Assembly: GCA_030141605.1 (NCBI GenBank)
Contig: JAQGDQ010000136.1
Span: forward strand, 186,001 to 250,000
Reading direction: 5' to 3'
Origin: Tubiluchus corallicola
Taxonomy: Eukaryota > Priapulida > Priapulimorpha > Priapulimorphida > Tubiluchidae
Length of the DNA: 64,000 nucleotides
In this document: one piece after another, positions 36,037-47,875 of the stretch
Numbering within the stretch: the stretch's first letter is position 1
Layout of the letters: every line of letters starts with the position of its first letter
The notes under the pieces: model-generated
The model's input: the letters and a program-made list of their open reading frames with translations, nothing else
The model's database searches: none
Told to the model about the DNA's origin: nothing
Program-made: the position numbers and the translations under genes

Positions 36037-36817
36037 CATTACATTGCTCAACTAATAATTAGTGACGAGATTAAAGTAATAACAGTAAGGTGGTCTGTAT
36101 GAGAGAACGTCCAGTAAACTCTTCCCAGTGGGATCTGGGGCAGGACCCCGAAGACCAACACGTTTCCTGCATTTTAGAAGATTTTGAGGGATTTTTAGCA
36201 ACTGAGCTTACGTATGAGATATGCACTGGCGCTGTTGCAAATCATCATTACTTTTTTGACGCAATCAAGGGTGCTAACCCGCGAAAGAAATGGAAAATAT
36301 AAATAAAGCTTCATAAGAAAAACACGGAACCTCACTTAATGATGTTAATAATTTAAAGATTGCCAAATCAAAGTTTTCGCACTTCCTGAATTGTTGTCTC
36401 ATACCCTCTGGAGGTGCGGGTACCCCTGATCGGAAAACTCTGTTGCAAATAATGATGGACCATGAAATCATGTATTTTGTGCGTGACATTTCGCGCTTAA
36501 CTGTACCAAAAATTGTTTCATACTTTAGTAGTAACACATGCAATCACTTATACCGCTATGCTTCAGTATACTTTAATATAGTCGAAGAAACTTAGTCTTT
36601 CTCACATAAAGCATCCAATTACAGTGGACGATAATAATTATTATTTGAAAGTAATCACTAGAAAACATCTAAAATTGGAAACGCTGCATTTGTCAGCAGG
36701 CATCAGAAATACGACTGGAAGTTATGCGCAAAATTCTATTGAAAATCGTCACGACATAGCCCATAGAAACGAATGAAACTTACGTAAATATTCGCTAAGA
36801 CAATTGAAAAAGTACCT

Positions 36818-36952
36818 TTACGTTTCTAGTTTTGGCCAGGAGTCCTCTTTTGGTTCACGTCCTCTGTTGCTGTGAAAGTGTTCCAACGCCGAACTGATTA
36901 TTAATTGATCTGCCGTTGCTTCGGTAACTCCAGCGCTGCAGAGTGTCGATTT
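36818..36952 (-). CDS. Candidate coding exon, family unknown
   Basis: A good acceptor (ACTAATTTTTGCACAG, with a branch-point-like ACTAAT) opens 44 codons on the minus strand. They encode a non-repetitive, well-mixed peptide (STLCSAGVTEATADQ, then HFHSNRGREPKEDSW) ending in TAA at 36818-36820. Alternatively the exon splices at GAAAC|GTAAAG, two bases before the stop completes, and continues. The amino-acid composition looks more like protein than the surrounding AT-rich chance frames. I do not recognise the family and found no linked exon in a compatible phase. Confidence 0.35.
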   Translation of the reverse strand, partial: KSTLCSAGVTEATADQLIISSALEHFHSNRGREPKEDSWPKLET

Positions 36953-37568
36953 CTGTGCAAAAATTAGTACATAGGTGTGTTTCACAATCCTGCAAGTCTA
37001 CAAAAAACCCTGTCCAAGTTCAAGCATTAATAACAGCTCTGTCAATAATAATGCTTATCTTATTTTGTTTACTCAAGTCGCATCAACTTTCTGAAGGGCG
37101 TGATAAGTCCTAAAAATGTTGAGAAAGGTTTAAACATGCATAGTAACAAAAACAAAAAGGAAGTCTAATTGTTTGAAATCTTATTTCCAAACCCGATTTC
37201 TTGTGATAAATTCACGTCCTACCAAAAGTTGCAACAATAATTTTTTCAAACGGAAAAGCTAATTCTTACTTCAATATTTGTTAATAGAGCCGCGCAAGAT
37301 CTACCCCTCTCTTCTTGTGTATGATTAAGTTCATAGTCCATCCAGATAAGAATTTACCTTCTAGAACACGCCCAGTGTACAATCGTGCAAGACATTTTTG
37401 TTTATATAAGCTATAAATAAAAGATAATATTTTAGATTTGACTAAGCTTAAATGTCATTTAACCATAGATTATTTTTTGGTATGCATTGCGACATAGTAT
37501 CATTATAGACAGCATTGCTGTAATTGTAGGTATGTATGTATATATGTACGCCCTAATTGATTAGTCAT

Positions 37569-37889
37569 TTACTTTGATGTTTGCCTTGCTTTTCTTGAAA
37601 ACAACTCCCTGGGGCATACTAAATTACACCTGTGAATAAGCAGTTGTGCAAGGTATTTAACCACATGCATATGGCTAATTGTTTTAAATAATTGGTTCCT
37701 CACTGTAATATTTTTCATGTACGTTAAAATTCTCCAAGCGTGCAGCCCGTCTACTCTACTTAATGTAGATGACTGCGACGTGACTAGAACTTTGTTCATT
37801 AACCAGGATAATCTTTGAAGATGAGACGCAAGGTCACGCAATGCCGCCAGAGTTGTCTTAAGTAACCCTCTTTGCCTTTGGAGCTCCAC
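37569..37889 (-). other. Long unassigned open frame
   Basis: This minus-strand frame has 106 codons and is not made of simple repeat. It is rich in Leu, Arg and Lys and includes LAALRDLASHLQRLS and SRVDGLHAWRILTYM. An acceptor-like CATATAG stands upstream at about 37935. I do not recognise it. In this AT-rich window a few chance frames of this length are expected. Confidence 0.15.
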
Positions 37890-38398
37890 GAACGAGAGAA
37901 ATAAATGGAGACAAAATACATGGAATGAAATCTCCTATATGCATTTTCTTCGGCAAATAACAAACCATTTGCTAGTCAGGGCCAATGTTGATGAACTTCC
38001 CATACAAGCACTTGCGGAGGCTATTCTCTTATTCACTTTATCTATACCCAGTCCAATATTAATTTAACACTAGTTTAATCTAGCAAATTTTAATTCTTCT
38101 TCTAATGTTTATCTAATCTTGCTGTCGTGTCGATAGATGGCAGCACAAGACAAAAATAATTGCAATAGGAAACTGAAGTCTATTATAATATTTCGTCTGC
38201 TGTTGAGAGCACACGCACTCTGGAGAAATATTATCCATTAGATCGTTCGGCGGCTATCCCCAGTGCAGTACGTACATGCAGTCCTCTATTAGAAATGGAA
38301 CCTCCGTTGATAAATTTTAATCAAACATGAAAACATGATTTTTTACCGTGAATTCGTTTCTTGAATTTCTATGAGTGTTTGTGAGGTGACGTGTCAAA

Positions 38399-38656
38399 AT
38401 GTCGAAAGCTGAGGACAATAATTGTCCGGAAAAGACGGATACGGACACAGAAAGGTGTGCGGCGAATGCTGCAAGATACGGATTGGTGGTGTTTCTTATA
38501 CTAATGTGCTTGGCATCGCTAGCATGTACTGTGTACTACAGCATACGATTAGAAATTTTACAAGACAGAGTGATAGTGTTAGAACAAGAGTGCGAACGGC
38601 ACAGTTCGAAAATAGAACGATTCATAGAGAAAAAATTAAAGAAAGTTTTCGACGAG
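38399..38656 (+). CDS. MACIT collagen exon 1 (cytoplasmic tail, membrane helix, stalk)
   Basis: This exon has 86 codons from an ATG with A at -3 (TCAAAATGT) to a GACGAG|GTACGG donor in phase 0. The open frame continues eight codons into the intron (VRAKTCSF) before a stop; that tail is excluded because the spliced reading leads into CICPPG. Confidence 0.8.
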
Positions 38657-39391
38657 GTACGGGCGAAAACCTGCTCTTTTTGATATCTCAATTATCGCAA
38701 TATGATCTTAATTGAAATGCAGATAATAATAAATTGCTTTAAAATTTACCTATTAAGTTAGGTTTATAATACAAAATGCAGTAGTATAGGGTTTCATATA
38801 GCACCACAACACACGCTTGAAAATTATTCAGTCTAATTGTTGTGCTTGGAGCACTTACTGCTAATTTGAAATAAAAAACGCAAAATGTCAGCGAATACTA
38901 TATTTGAATTAATGACAATCTGGTTATTGCTGTAATGCTAATATTGTAAGTCTATAGAAATTTATAATGATATTAATGACGATATTGTATGAGCAAATAT
39001 ATGTAATTTCAAATAGCAAAATTGGCAGCATAAAGCAGAACTTCTTTCGTAAGAAATTCGGTTCCAGTTCAGTTTTCTTTCAACAAACACAAACGTCTTT
39101 TTGTTGTGATCATTTTGAATTTCAAAATTTTAATTGAAATTAATTCGTCTTACTCACTCAGCACCTTAACAGAGAAAAGCTTTGATATTTTAAGTATAGT
39201 TAACCAATATTGAAAACTTTATTATTATATTGTCTGCCCAAAATAGGCACTGGTCAACGTTTTGAATACGTTGTGTTTTTATTTTGCATTTCATTTAATT
39301 TTATAGAAATTAGGAAGTGACATTTTAGAAGTAGAACGAAGTCGGAGAGAACTTTTACATAGTACATCAAAAGACTGCATATGCCCACCAG
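38399..39391 (+). CDS. MACIT-type transmembrane collagen (XIII/XXIII/XXV-like), N-terminal two exons
   Basis: This is the start of a type II membrane collagen, a cell-surface protein that sheds a triple-helical ectodomain. Two exons give 114 codons plus one base. Residues 1-26 are a hydrophilic cytoplasmic tail with Cys9 and Cys20. Residues 27-47 are one hydrophobic helix (YGLVVFLILMCLASLACTVY). Residues 50-82 are Leu/Val-rich and charged (RLEILQDRVIVLEQE), resembling the trimerising coiled coil of the family. Next comes a basic segment with RSRR, a possible furin-type shedding site, then CICPPG. In human MACIT collagens a CxCPPG motif opens the first collagenous domain. The phase-1 intron after that Gly fits a following G-P-P exon. 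No such exon was found to the right edge. The motif order makes family membership likely; which member is unknown. Confidence 0.78.
39307..39391 (+). CDS. MACIT collagen exon 2 (basic segment and CxCPPG)
   Basis: This exon is 85 bp with a TTTTATAG acceptor and a CCAG|GTAAGT donor. It encodes KLGSDILEVE, an RSRR basic stretch and DCICPPG, ending one base into the next codon. The intron before it is 650 bp. Confidence 0.8.
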
Positions 39392-42300
39392 GTAAGTCTG
39401 TTAATTAATATCGCATATAGTGTAGATATTTTCACTCAATCATTGTAAACGTCTTCGACAAATAGAAAATTAGAAATAACTGACAAATGTAACATGCTAC
39501 ATTCTGTCACACGTTTTGAACTGGTGAAATTTCTTTTCAAAGTATTTTCTTGTAAATTGTATTCAAATTGTAGTGGCTTATTGTCAGACCTTGGATTATC
39601 ATAAAAGTTGGATATGGTGTTAATACCTCGCTCATAAAACAGAAAATGAAACAAACGCGACAAAAAAGTTTTCATCCAAGTCATAACAAAATATTTAGCT
39701 AATTTTTTACTCTTGAGCATCAGAAGTGAAATCTGGTCTGGCCCAGTGACTCAAACTGCAACGTAACTTTGTTGTTTGATTGATTATTCATCTCTGAATG
39801 TAGGCAGTACTTAAATGTCTATATGCCTAGTTTAATTATGCTGAAGGCGCACTAGAGATAATTGTTAACAATAAATTAACAAATTACGCGTCTTCTGCAT
39901 ACATGTTCAAGTTCCCTGTTCAAGGAACGTCACGCTGACCCAAACGGAAGTATGAAAATGACGGAGGACTCAGTTCTTGTTGTGCTAGCATTCATATAAT
40001 ATATTTGAACTAGAAAAACTACAATTATTTTTAATTTCGTTTAAATCATTTATCAAAGTTCAAGCTGTATAGTAAAAATTCGCTGGATGAAAATAAGAGA
40101 ACACTGAATGCAGAACAGAAGAATTCGATCCTTGGCGTTTGAAAAGATAAATGATCTTAAATCGTGGCAGAAATTGAATAAACTTGTTGGCAATAAAACT
40201 GGCGAGGCGTCAGGTTTTGAACGTTTTTCTGATTTCAGCCCGCTGACTCAATTGCGAAGGTTCTGCACATAAAATTTTCATTTTGTTTTCGTGCTATTCA
40301 TCAAATGAAGTTGATTCCTAGGGCTTCATGCAACGTTGGCTAAAAGGGTGGCACATCTCACAAACCACATTGTGAGAATAGGTGCAAATTAATGAAACTA
40401 TGCATTTAAACAGTTTTAACTATCTCTTGTTAACCAGAGTAGGACAAATTGTAATTAACTATGATCACTATGACCTTTTGAGGACTATTAAGACTTTCCT
40501 TTTCATTATTTCGGTTGGTTGTTTGTGTCGAAAATTTGGTTGCGCTTTGTGAACAAATTAAAATTTTTGTCGTGACATCATTTGTTCGCGATATCGCGGC
40601 TTAGCAGAGCTCCAGAGTAAGAAAACAATGAACGTTTCACTTAAAAGTAACAATGTTTAAAAGCAGACTCATAAAGTTTCTTGAGCTTTTTCTATTACAC
40701 CCGTCATTATGAATGACTGTAATGTATGTCGTCTGTTTTAGACGTTGGAAAGAGCAAACAGAGTTTTTAAAAATTATGTCTATTTAAAGGAAATTCACTC
40801 TAACGACTAAAAACAAAGTGGTAAGAGTCGTTTTTCAGATTACTCAGTTGTTAATTACTTCAGTTATGTATAATTACCAGATAAACAGAAAGAAATTGTG
40901 AAAAGGTATGGACTGAGCTACGTTTGAACCAGAGACCTGCGCGGGTCAGTTTTCTAACGCACTGGCTTTAAAATTTCAAAATCATTGTTTCGTATCATCG
41001 TTGAAATATGCCATCATTTCTTGCTATTATATTGAACTAAATTTAAACATTTTCACACCCATAAGAATAATAAGATGTGTTAAAGTACAGCGTTGTACAA
41101 TAATGACTAAATAAAAAACACATGTGTATACGGATATATCATGCACTTGCATTTCTTTTTTCACAACGTAGATAAGACATTTGAAAAAAGTTGATAAATT
41201 TATTACACCCAGTGTTTTGCCAGCTAAAGGCATAGGCACGTTTCATATGATAGAATTACAGGCGTTGCTGACAGTTCCAGATACAGATGCCACTGCTTAT
41301 TACTCGTTATTGAACCAGAATAAGAATTAAGAGAGAAGGAAAGTCAAAAGCGCTTCAAAATGAAAATTTATTTTCTGCTCAATTTCGCGCGTCTTTTTGA
41401 TTGTTGATTATTCCGATCAATTTTTCCGATGAATATGGAATATTCTACATGTATACTACAGCGTGTGTAGTTATAACACTGCATCGTGTGCAGAGTTACA
41501 TTAAAGCATTGCAAGCGGTCCTTTATAATTTGCTTTTTATAGTTACAGGTTCGATATTAAAATGTTTATAAAGTGTTCAGGTAATTGTAAAAACACCCTT
41601 TCTTACTCCAGTTTACGTCAGCCTATAATATTAATTGTTAATGTACAAACACGACTTAAGTAAAAATTAGTAACTAGCTATAGATTTGTTCTAGGAAGGT
41701 GTCTACAAAAATATCAATCATAGCCATTTCGCTATGATAGATATTGTAATTATTATAAACTAGTTGCAGTCTATAGAATTTGTCACGTTGTCTTGTTTGT
41801 GCACATAGAAATGAAAGTTTCTTGCTCATTTCTTCTTATCGTCCGTCTGACGTTGGTACCGACACTATTTTGCCACTCAAAAAGATTCTCATGTTCCAGT
41901 AGTAACAGTTTGTTACCATTTCACTAACCCTTTTGCACAGCCTTGACCCCTGAGTAACCACTCCTTTTGGTTACGACCCCTTGGTCTTTCTAGAAAGTAG
42001 AACCGATACTTTCGCAGACACAATAATTCAAAAGTGGCACATCAGCAGGTTTCAGTAACAGATGGCTTTAAAAAAACATAAACTGATATAAGGTTTTCTG
42101 CTTCAGTTAGCTGATTAGCTGTTACTTCTTGATATACATATTACTACCATCAACAATGCAAACTAAACCAGACCATTGAGTTATGTTAGAAGAAACGTTT
42201 TTTGGACAGAGGCTGTAGTGTGAAAGTTAAGTGAATCGTTCAAAAGTCAAAAGGCGACAAACACAAGCATCTGGATAAGCGGAAGACACGACAGAAGATG

Positions 42301-43229
42301 TGAAATAGGAATTTTTTAGCTAAACGTAAACTGCTTTTGTTGCTTTTTGCCTGGCAAATTTTTTTCCCCGATTTCACACTTGCCGGTTTTGCCGTTGCAT
42401 CATCGCCGCAAATTCCGGATCCAAGTGCTTATGCCATTAGCCTATTTTTACATGAAAATCCCATAACTTTGTAAAGTGAAATGAGGAAAGGCTTAAATTT
42501 GTTATAGCAAGGTTTGAAATAAACTACATGTAAATTTTTTAAGATTTCCACAATATGAAGACTTTTTATTATCCATCTCATGAATTTGCAAGCTATTTAC
42601 GTTTCCAAGCTATTTGTAAGTTGTTTATGCTGCAATCACTCTTTTTCGGTTAATAAAATTGGGTTAGTAAAACCGAGTCCAAAGAATTTTTCAATTTAAA
42701 GAACAGAAAGCGAAAAGTGCCATAAACGTCAAATAATATATCTCAATGTCGAATATATCTCAATACCAAATTTCTGCTACCTTAACTCGTCTTCCACATT
42801 CACTACACCAAACTGGGGAACCTTATAATAGGATCACAGAACTCATCTAGTTCTCCTAAACTATTTCCTGCGTGGCTATTTTGAGCATCCCTTCTCTGAT
42901 TCTGTCCCAAATTACCAGTGCTCCGTTCGAAGTGTTTTCGAAATTCTATAACTCGCTCTATTGTCAACAAAATCTGGTTTTGCTTTTGACTCTTTCCGTG
43001 CTAAATTGACTGTGAGTGGCTGAGCTGGCTTGAGGAGGCTTACTGAGAATTGCAAGCTGAGCCAAGAGAGGTTAATTGGGATGTTTTCGAGTCAAGCGAA
43101 TATGTGAAATTGTGATAAATTCCAACGATGCCAGTAACGTACACGTTAAAGCAAAAAAGACTGGGAGTTTGGGAGAGGTGGATAGAAATACGCAGAGACG
43201 ATAAGGAGAAAGAAAGGTGGAGAGAAGAC
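39392..43229 (+). other. MACIT collagen intron, left part
   Basis: No Gly-X-Y-coding exon and no other gene were seen. Apart from the tRNA-like half at 40.9 kb the sequence appears unique. Confidence 0.55.
40908..40975 (-). repeat. tRNA-like half (box B region)
   Basis: On the minus strand, AAGCCAGTGCGTTAGAAAAC is followed by GGTCTCTGGTTCAAACG, resembling the anticodon and T arms of a tRNA. No D arm or acceptor stem could be found. Confidence 0.35.
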
Positions 43230-43235
43230 AGAGAT

Positions 43236-43476
<241 letters not shown>

Positions 43477-43829
43477 TTAGGAGAATTGATTTGATTCTTT
43501 ATTTCGAACATAAGATTAACCTTCACCACTACCACTTTCAACACATAACATGTTGTTGTGAAAAAGAAATCACAAAACTTAATTAACTCACATACACACA
43601 AAAAGTACAATAATAATGTTCGCCACCGTTGTCTTATGTGCCACGTAAATTTAGCATCACTTACCAAGATTTTCTGATATATTAAAATCTCATTATGCTA
43701 ACTACGCATTTTCTATATAATACATCAAAACAAATCACAAAAGAGCACGTAGGAGAGAGAGAGAGAGAGATAGAGAGAGAGAGAACGAAAGAAGGAGAGA
43801 GAAAGGAAGGAGTGCTAATACGAAATAAC

Positions 43830-44245
43830 ACTGTGCTAATGCTAGTGCTAGTACTGGTGCTGCTTGTACTATTAATATTAGTACTTGTGCTAGATAAAGT
43901 ACTAATACTAATCTCTCTTTCACTCTCTCTTCTTATTAGTGCTAGTACTAATATTAGCACTAATACTAATACTAACACTAACGCTAATACTAATACTAAT
44001 ACTAATACTAATACTAATACTAATACTAATACTAATACTAATACTAATACTAATACTAATACTAATACTAATACTAATACTAATACTAATACTAATACTA
44101 ATACTAATACTAATACTAATACTAATACTAATACTAATACTAATACTAATACTAATAATAATAATATTAATACTAATAATGATACTAATATTAATATTAT
44201 TGCTAATATTAATACTAAGACTAACACTATCACTAACACTAATAA
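43830..44245 (+). repeat. (AATACT)n hexanucleotide array
   Basis: A nearly pure AATACT array at 43985-44153 (about 28 units) flanked on both sides by degenerate ACTAAT/GCTAGT units. Because the unit length is a multiple of three, several frames stay open on both strands, giving Thr-Asn, Ile-Leu or Val-Leu repeats that are not genes. A short GA-rich block (about 43754-43800) precedes it. Confidence 0.95.
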
Positions 44246-44299
44246 TATTACTGCTACATGTATGGTCTAGTACCAATACTAGCCTATATTAATAGCGCG

Positions 44300-46280
44300 T
44301 TAATTCTTAGCAGTTTTATTCATACACAGAATAACTGCGACATTAAATTTGTAAACTGTAAATTTTGTTGCACTTTACAGTCTCTCCGTAGTTTTGACAT
44401 TTTAGAATTCATATATGCAACATTTCATATTTCTTTAAATGGTAGCACTTTAATTACGTAACTGAGCATCTAGTCGACCATTTTAAATTTGATTCATTTA
44501 TAATTGAATTGACACAGAAGGTGAATTCGTTGTATAATCACTGTAGCTTTTCATTTTCCGAGTTGTGATGCTTCGATTTCCAAATGAAAATAGCTTTAAA
44601 ATCGTGTAATTATAGCTGATTCTAGCTGATAGCTATTTAAGGTGTAAAAATAAAGTGCATTAATCTTTGATGCACCTCATTTTAGGCCACCTAGGACGAA
44701 TTGAGCTATTCCACTGCAAGGCCCCGTTGTACAAGTGTTTAAGTTAAGGTTCTAAAGTACGAGCTACAGTTTAATAGTAATTACGCAAAAAATATTTTTT
44801 ACCGTGATTATTTGTGATAAACTTTGTGCAACACTAAGAGTTAGTTTAAACATAATTTATAATAGGATTCGATCAGATAGTTTCAAAGCACGCTTCAAGG
44901 TCCTCACCACACTACACACTATATATAAACATTTACAATAAGAATTGACTATATCTATACACGACCTGACAAGTTTACTACAAGATAACATTAATAATAA
45001 CTAATAAACAGACAGTTAAAAATGTTAATGTACGAATATTTAAGGCTAACGCATTTCATATGAGGCAGAACTACTGGAAGCGTTTTGTACGAAATATGAA
45101 GTTATGTACACGTTGGAATATTTACAATTAGCAACATAATTAAAGTCATCTTTTCCAGATCAACAGATTATTACTTCCCAGAGCAGCTATATTAAGGTTT
45201 TTTGAGGCAACAGTATTTCATTTAGTTTATAACTATGTTTGCTATAAATTTTGTAACAAATATAACAACCCTAGTTTGTTGACATAATGGGCAGTATAAG
45301 AAGTGTTCGCCAGACTCAAACCGAAATCCACAATTGCAATTCGACAATACTGGATGACCGTGATTATCTTTACAGCCTTTAGAGAAATTAAGGTCAGTGC
45401 AGATTATTCTTCTTGTATGTTATCGACTTTAGTTATTTATTCTGTTATAAATTCAAGCGTTGATACCGCTTATTTCTTATTTGGCTGTGCTGCAAAGCCA
45501 ATGTTGACATGAGGGATTTTCACTTCCGTTCTGATCTCTGCTGAGTCCCATTGAATGGATGGTAAATTAATTTTTCATTTTTCTTTGAGGATAATTCTGT
45601 TTCATTTTCTCAAATAGTGTTTATTCTGGTGTTACTTAAAATGCCATTTGGATGCATTAGCGGTCAAGGCTTTGGCTGTTTTCATATTACCTCACGCTTA
45701 AAGGAAAAAGCAAGCCTTCCAGGAAGTTAGGCTGATTTCAATGTTCGCGCAAAATGTTTGAATGAATTAATAATGGAAGTGTGATAAGCGCCTAATGTAA
45801 TTAGTAAAATGACTTTAAGTCACGACCATTTCACGCTCGGGTGCCTCCAGTTTGAACGCTCATTGTTCCACCAATGACGTCGTTAATCAATTAGAGAAAG
45901 GCACCACACTGTCAATTGCGGTCAAAAGTATAATAAGTTTTTACAAAAAATAAATAGCTAGTTTTGTGACATTTTTGCCTGAGCATTAGGTAAGCTGCAG
46001 AAGTTTGACTTAGTTTAAGCAGCACGCGCTTACGGAAAGCTACGATGCACTTGCAAATAATCACGAAGTCTGCCAGTTACGTCACAATTTTCAAGCGAAT
46101 GGCGGCTACCTGAAAATTTTTGTGCAACTGTAGTATATATTAACTTTAGGCTTTATAGATTGTTTTGCTTATAGTTTAGTCTTTGCTATATTTTTCTAAG
46201 TTTAAGTGATAACAGTAAAACAAACCCAGCATGCTAAATGACTTGTCGTTCCTTTAAATGATGACAAAACATGAAGGAAG
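44300..46280 (+). other. Collagen intron, no feature recognised
   Basis: AT-rich sequence without recognisable exon, RNA or repeat. Confidence 0.5.
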
Positions 46281-46290
46281 ATGATTATAG

Positions 46291-46500
46291 AGTGGTGGTG
46301 TTGTTGTTGATTGTGGTGGTGGTACTGGTGGCGGTGGTGATTTTGGTAATGGTGTCGGTGGTGGTTGTGGTGGTGATAATGGTGGTGGTGATGATGGCAG
46401 CAGCAGCAATGTCAATGGTGGCACAGTGGCAGTGATGATGGTGGTTGGTGGTGGTGGTGGTTGTGGTGTTGGTGGTGGTGGAGGTGGTGGTAGTAGTTGG
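46291..46500 (+). repeat. GGT-rich low-complexity tract
   Basis: Degenerate GGT/GGTGGT units with interspersed GAT and GCA, about 210 bp. The strand is markedly G-rich against an AT-rich background. Confidence 0.9.
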
Positions 46501-46559
46501 CAGTGATTCTAGTGGAATACAGGTGACGATGATGATTTCAACATTGTTAATTATCAAGA

Positions 46560-47835
46560 TGGTGATGGGAAAATTTATGTGAAAAATAATTGAGTAGTTA
46601 CGATATGTACTCGCTGCGACGTCAAATAGCGTTTGTTTTGTTAGTAAATGAATGAATGACTACTATTAAGGCAGCTTCATCTGCTAAAATCATTTGCTAC
46701 CTTAGATTATCTCGAAGGAGTATGTATGTACGCACCTAAATCTCCAAACTTGGCGAAGACTTGCTGCCTGTGCAGAGCTTCATCTCAGAGATCTGCACAA
46801 CAGTGCTTGAGCAGCAGACTGGCACCCTATATAAAAGAAGCAATGCTTATGATATGAACAGAGAAAGACCAAAATTATGAAAAAAGCCCTTAGAAAAACG
46901 AATTTATTATAGAAAAAGCGAAGCTAGCTTTCCAATGACATTTTTAGCAAAAGCCTTGGTTCTTTGATCTCGTCTTGGCCCAAACCCAAGAATTCCCTAT
47001 AATGAAAGTCCATGCCAACACAACAGTCCTTATCCGACTTTGAATTCTTAAATTATTTCATTCACACTATGCCTAAACTTTTCCGACCAGGTGACTGCAT
47101 TATGCATCGTCCATTCAGTGCCAAAATCGCCCACTAGTGTCACTTTAATCGCTTATTTACGAGTTTTGCTTTCAGCTTGCTACAAACACAGGTAACAATG
47201 CAAAGAATGGCCCCCGGGAATTTAACCACTTTATTCGGCAGCTGGGAGAAGTAAAAATCAGGTTATAACAATGTAAGCTTGATTCTCTCCGTTCCTTAAA
47301 AGTAATTATGCACCCATGTACTCACAGAAATGCATGGACATTAGCTATTGAACGAGAAACTACTATATAAAAATTTTCCATATAACTAGGCGTATAATTG
47401 TGGATATATTTATGCATACCGTTAAGAAAAATTGTGCGATGAAATTTATCCCTGAGAAGCAAACTTGGTTGCAGTCACGAAAACTGGTATTGATCTTATT
47501 ACCAACATGTTTTGTGTGGTTTTCACACTTTGCTTGTTTGTAATCTTGCACTCATTCTGAGAATGTTGAAAAATGCGTCGCAATATTAATCGTTTTTTAA
47601 TTTTGACGATGTCGTAGTTACAAAAGACGCTAATTAGTAAAATGTCAATGACGAAAAGTGACGTTTGAAAATCGTTAAGAAAATGTCAACAAATTGTGCA
47701 TTGGGGTTTATTGGCACACGGAAATAAGTTGTCAGAAGGGCAAAGACTGTATTTCGTTTTGGACACTTTCCGGTATTCATGCAAAACAATACGAATATTT
47801 TTGTGTCGTATGTTTATTATTATTGTTATATTATA

Positions 47836-47875
<40 letters not shown>

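Noticed and set aside
36090-36302. 70-codon plus-strand frame followed by AATAAA
   Set aside because: No good acceptor, no recognisable motif, and no upstream exon in phase except the distant 26.3-kb candidate; too weak to call.
38422-38715. Alternative 97-codon frame over the collagen exon
   Set aside because: It is in a different frame from the one with tail, membrane helix and stalk, and does not connect to the CxCPPG exon.
43682-44292. Thr-Asn, Leu-Val and Ile-Ser repeat proteins on both strands
   Set aside because: The hexanucleotide AATACT array keeps several frames open; no non-repetitive domain accompanies them.
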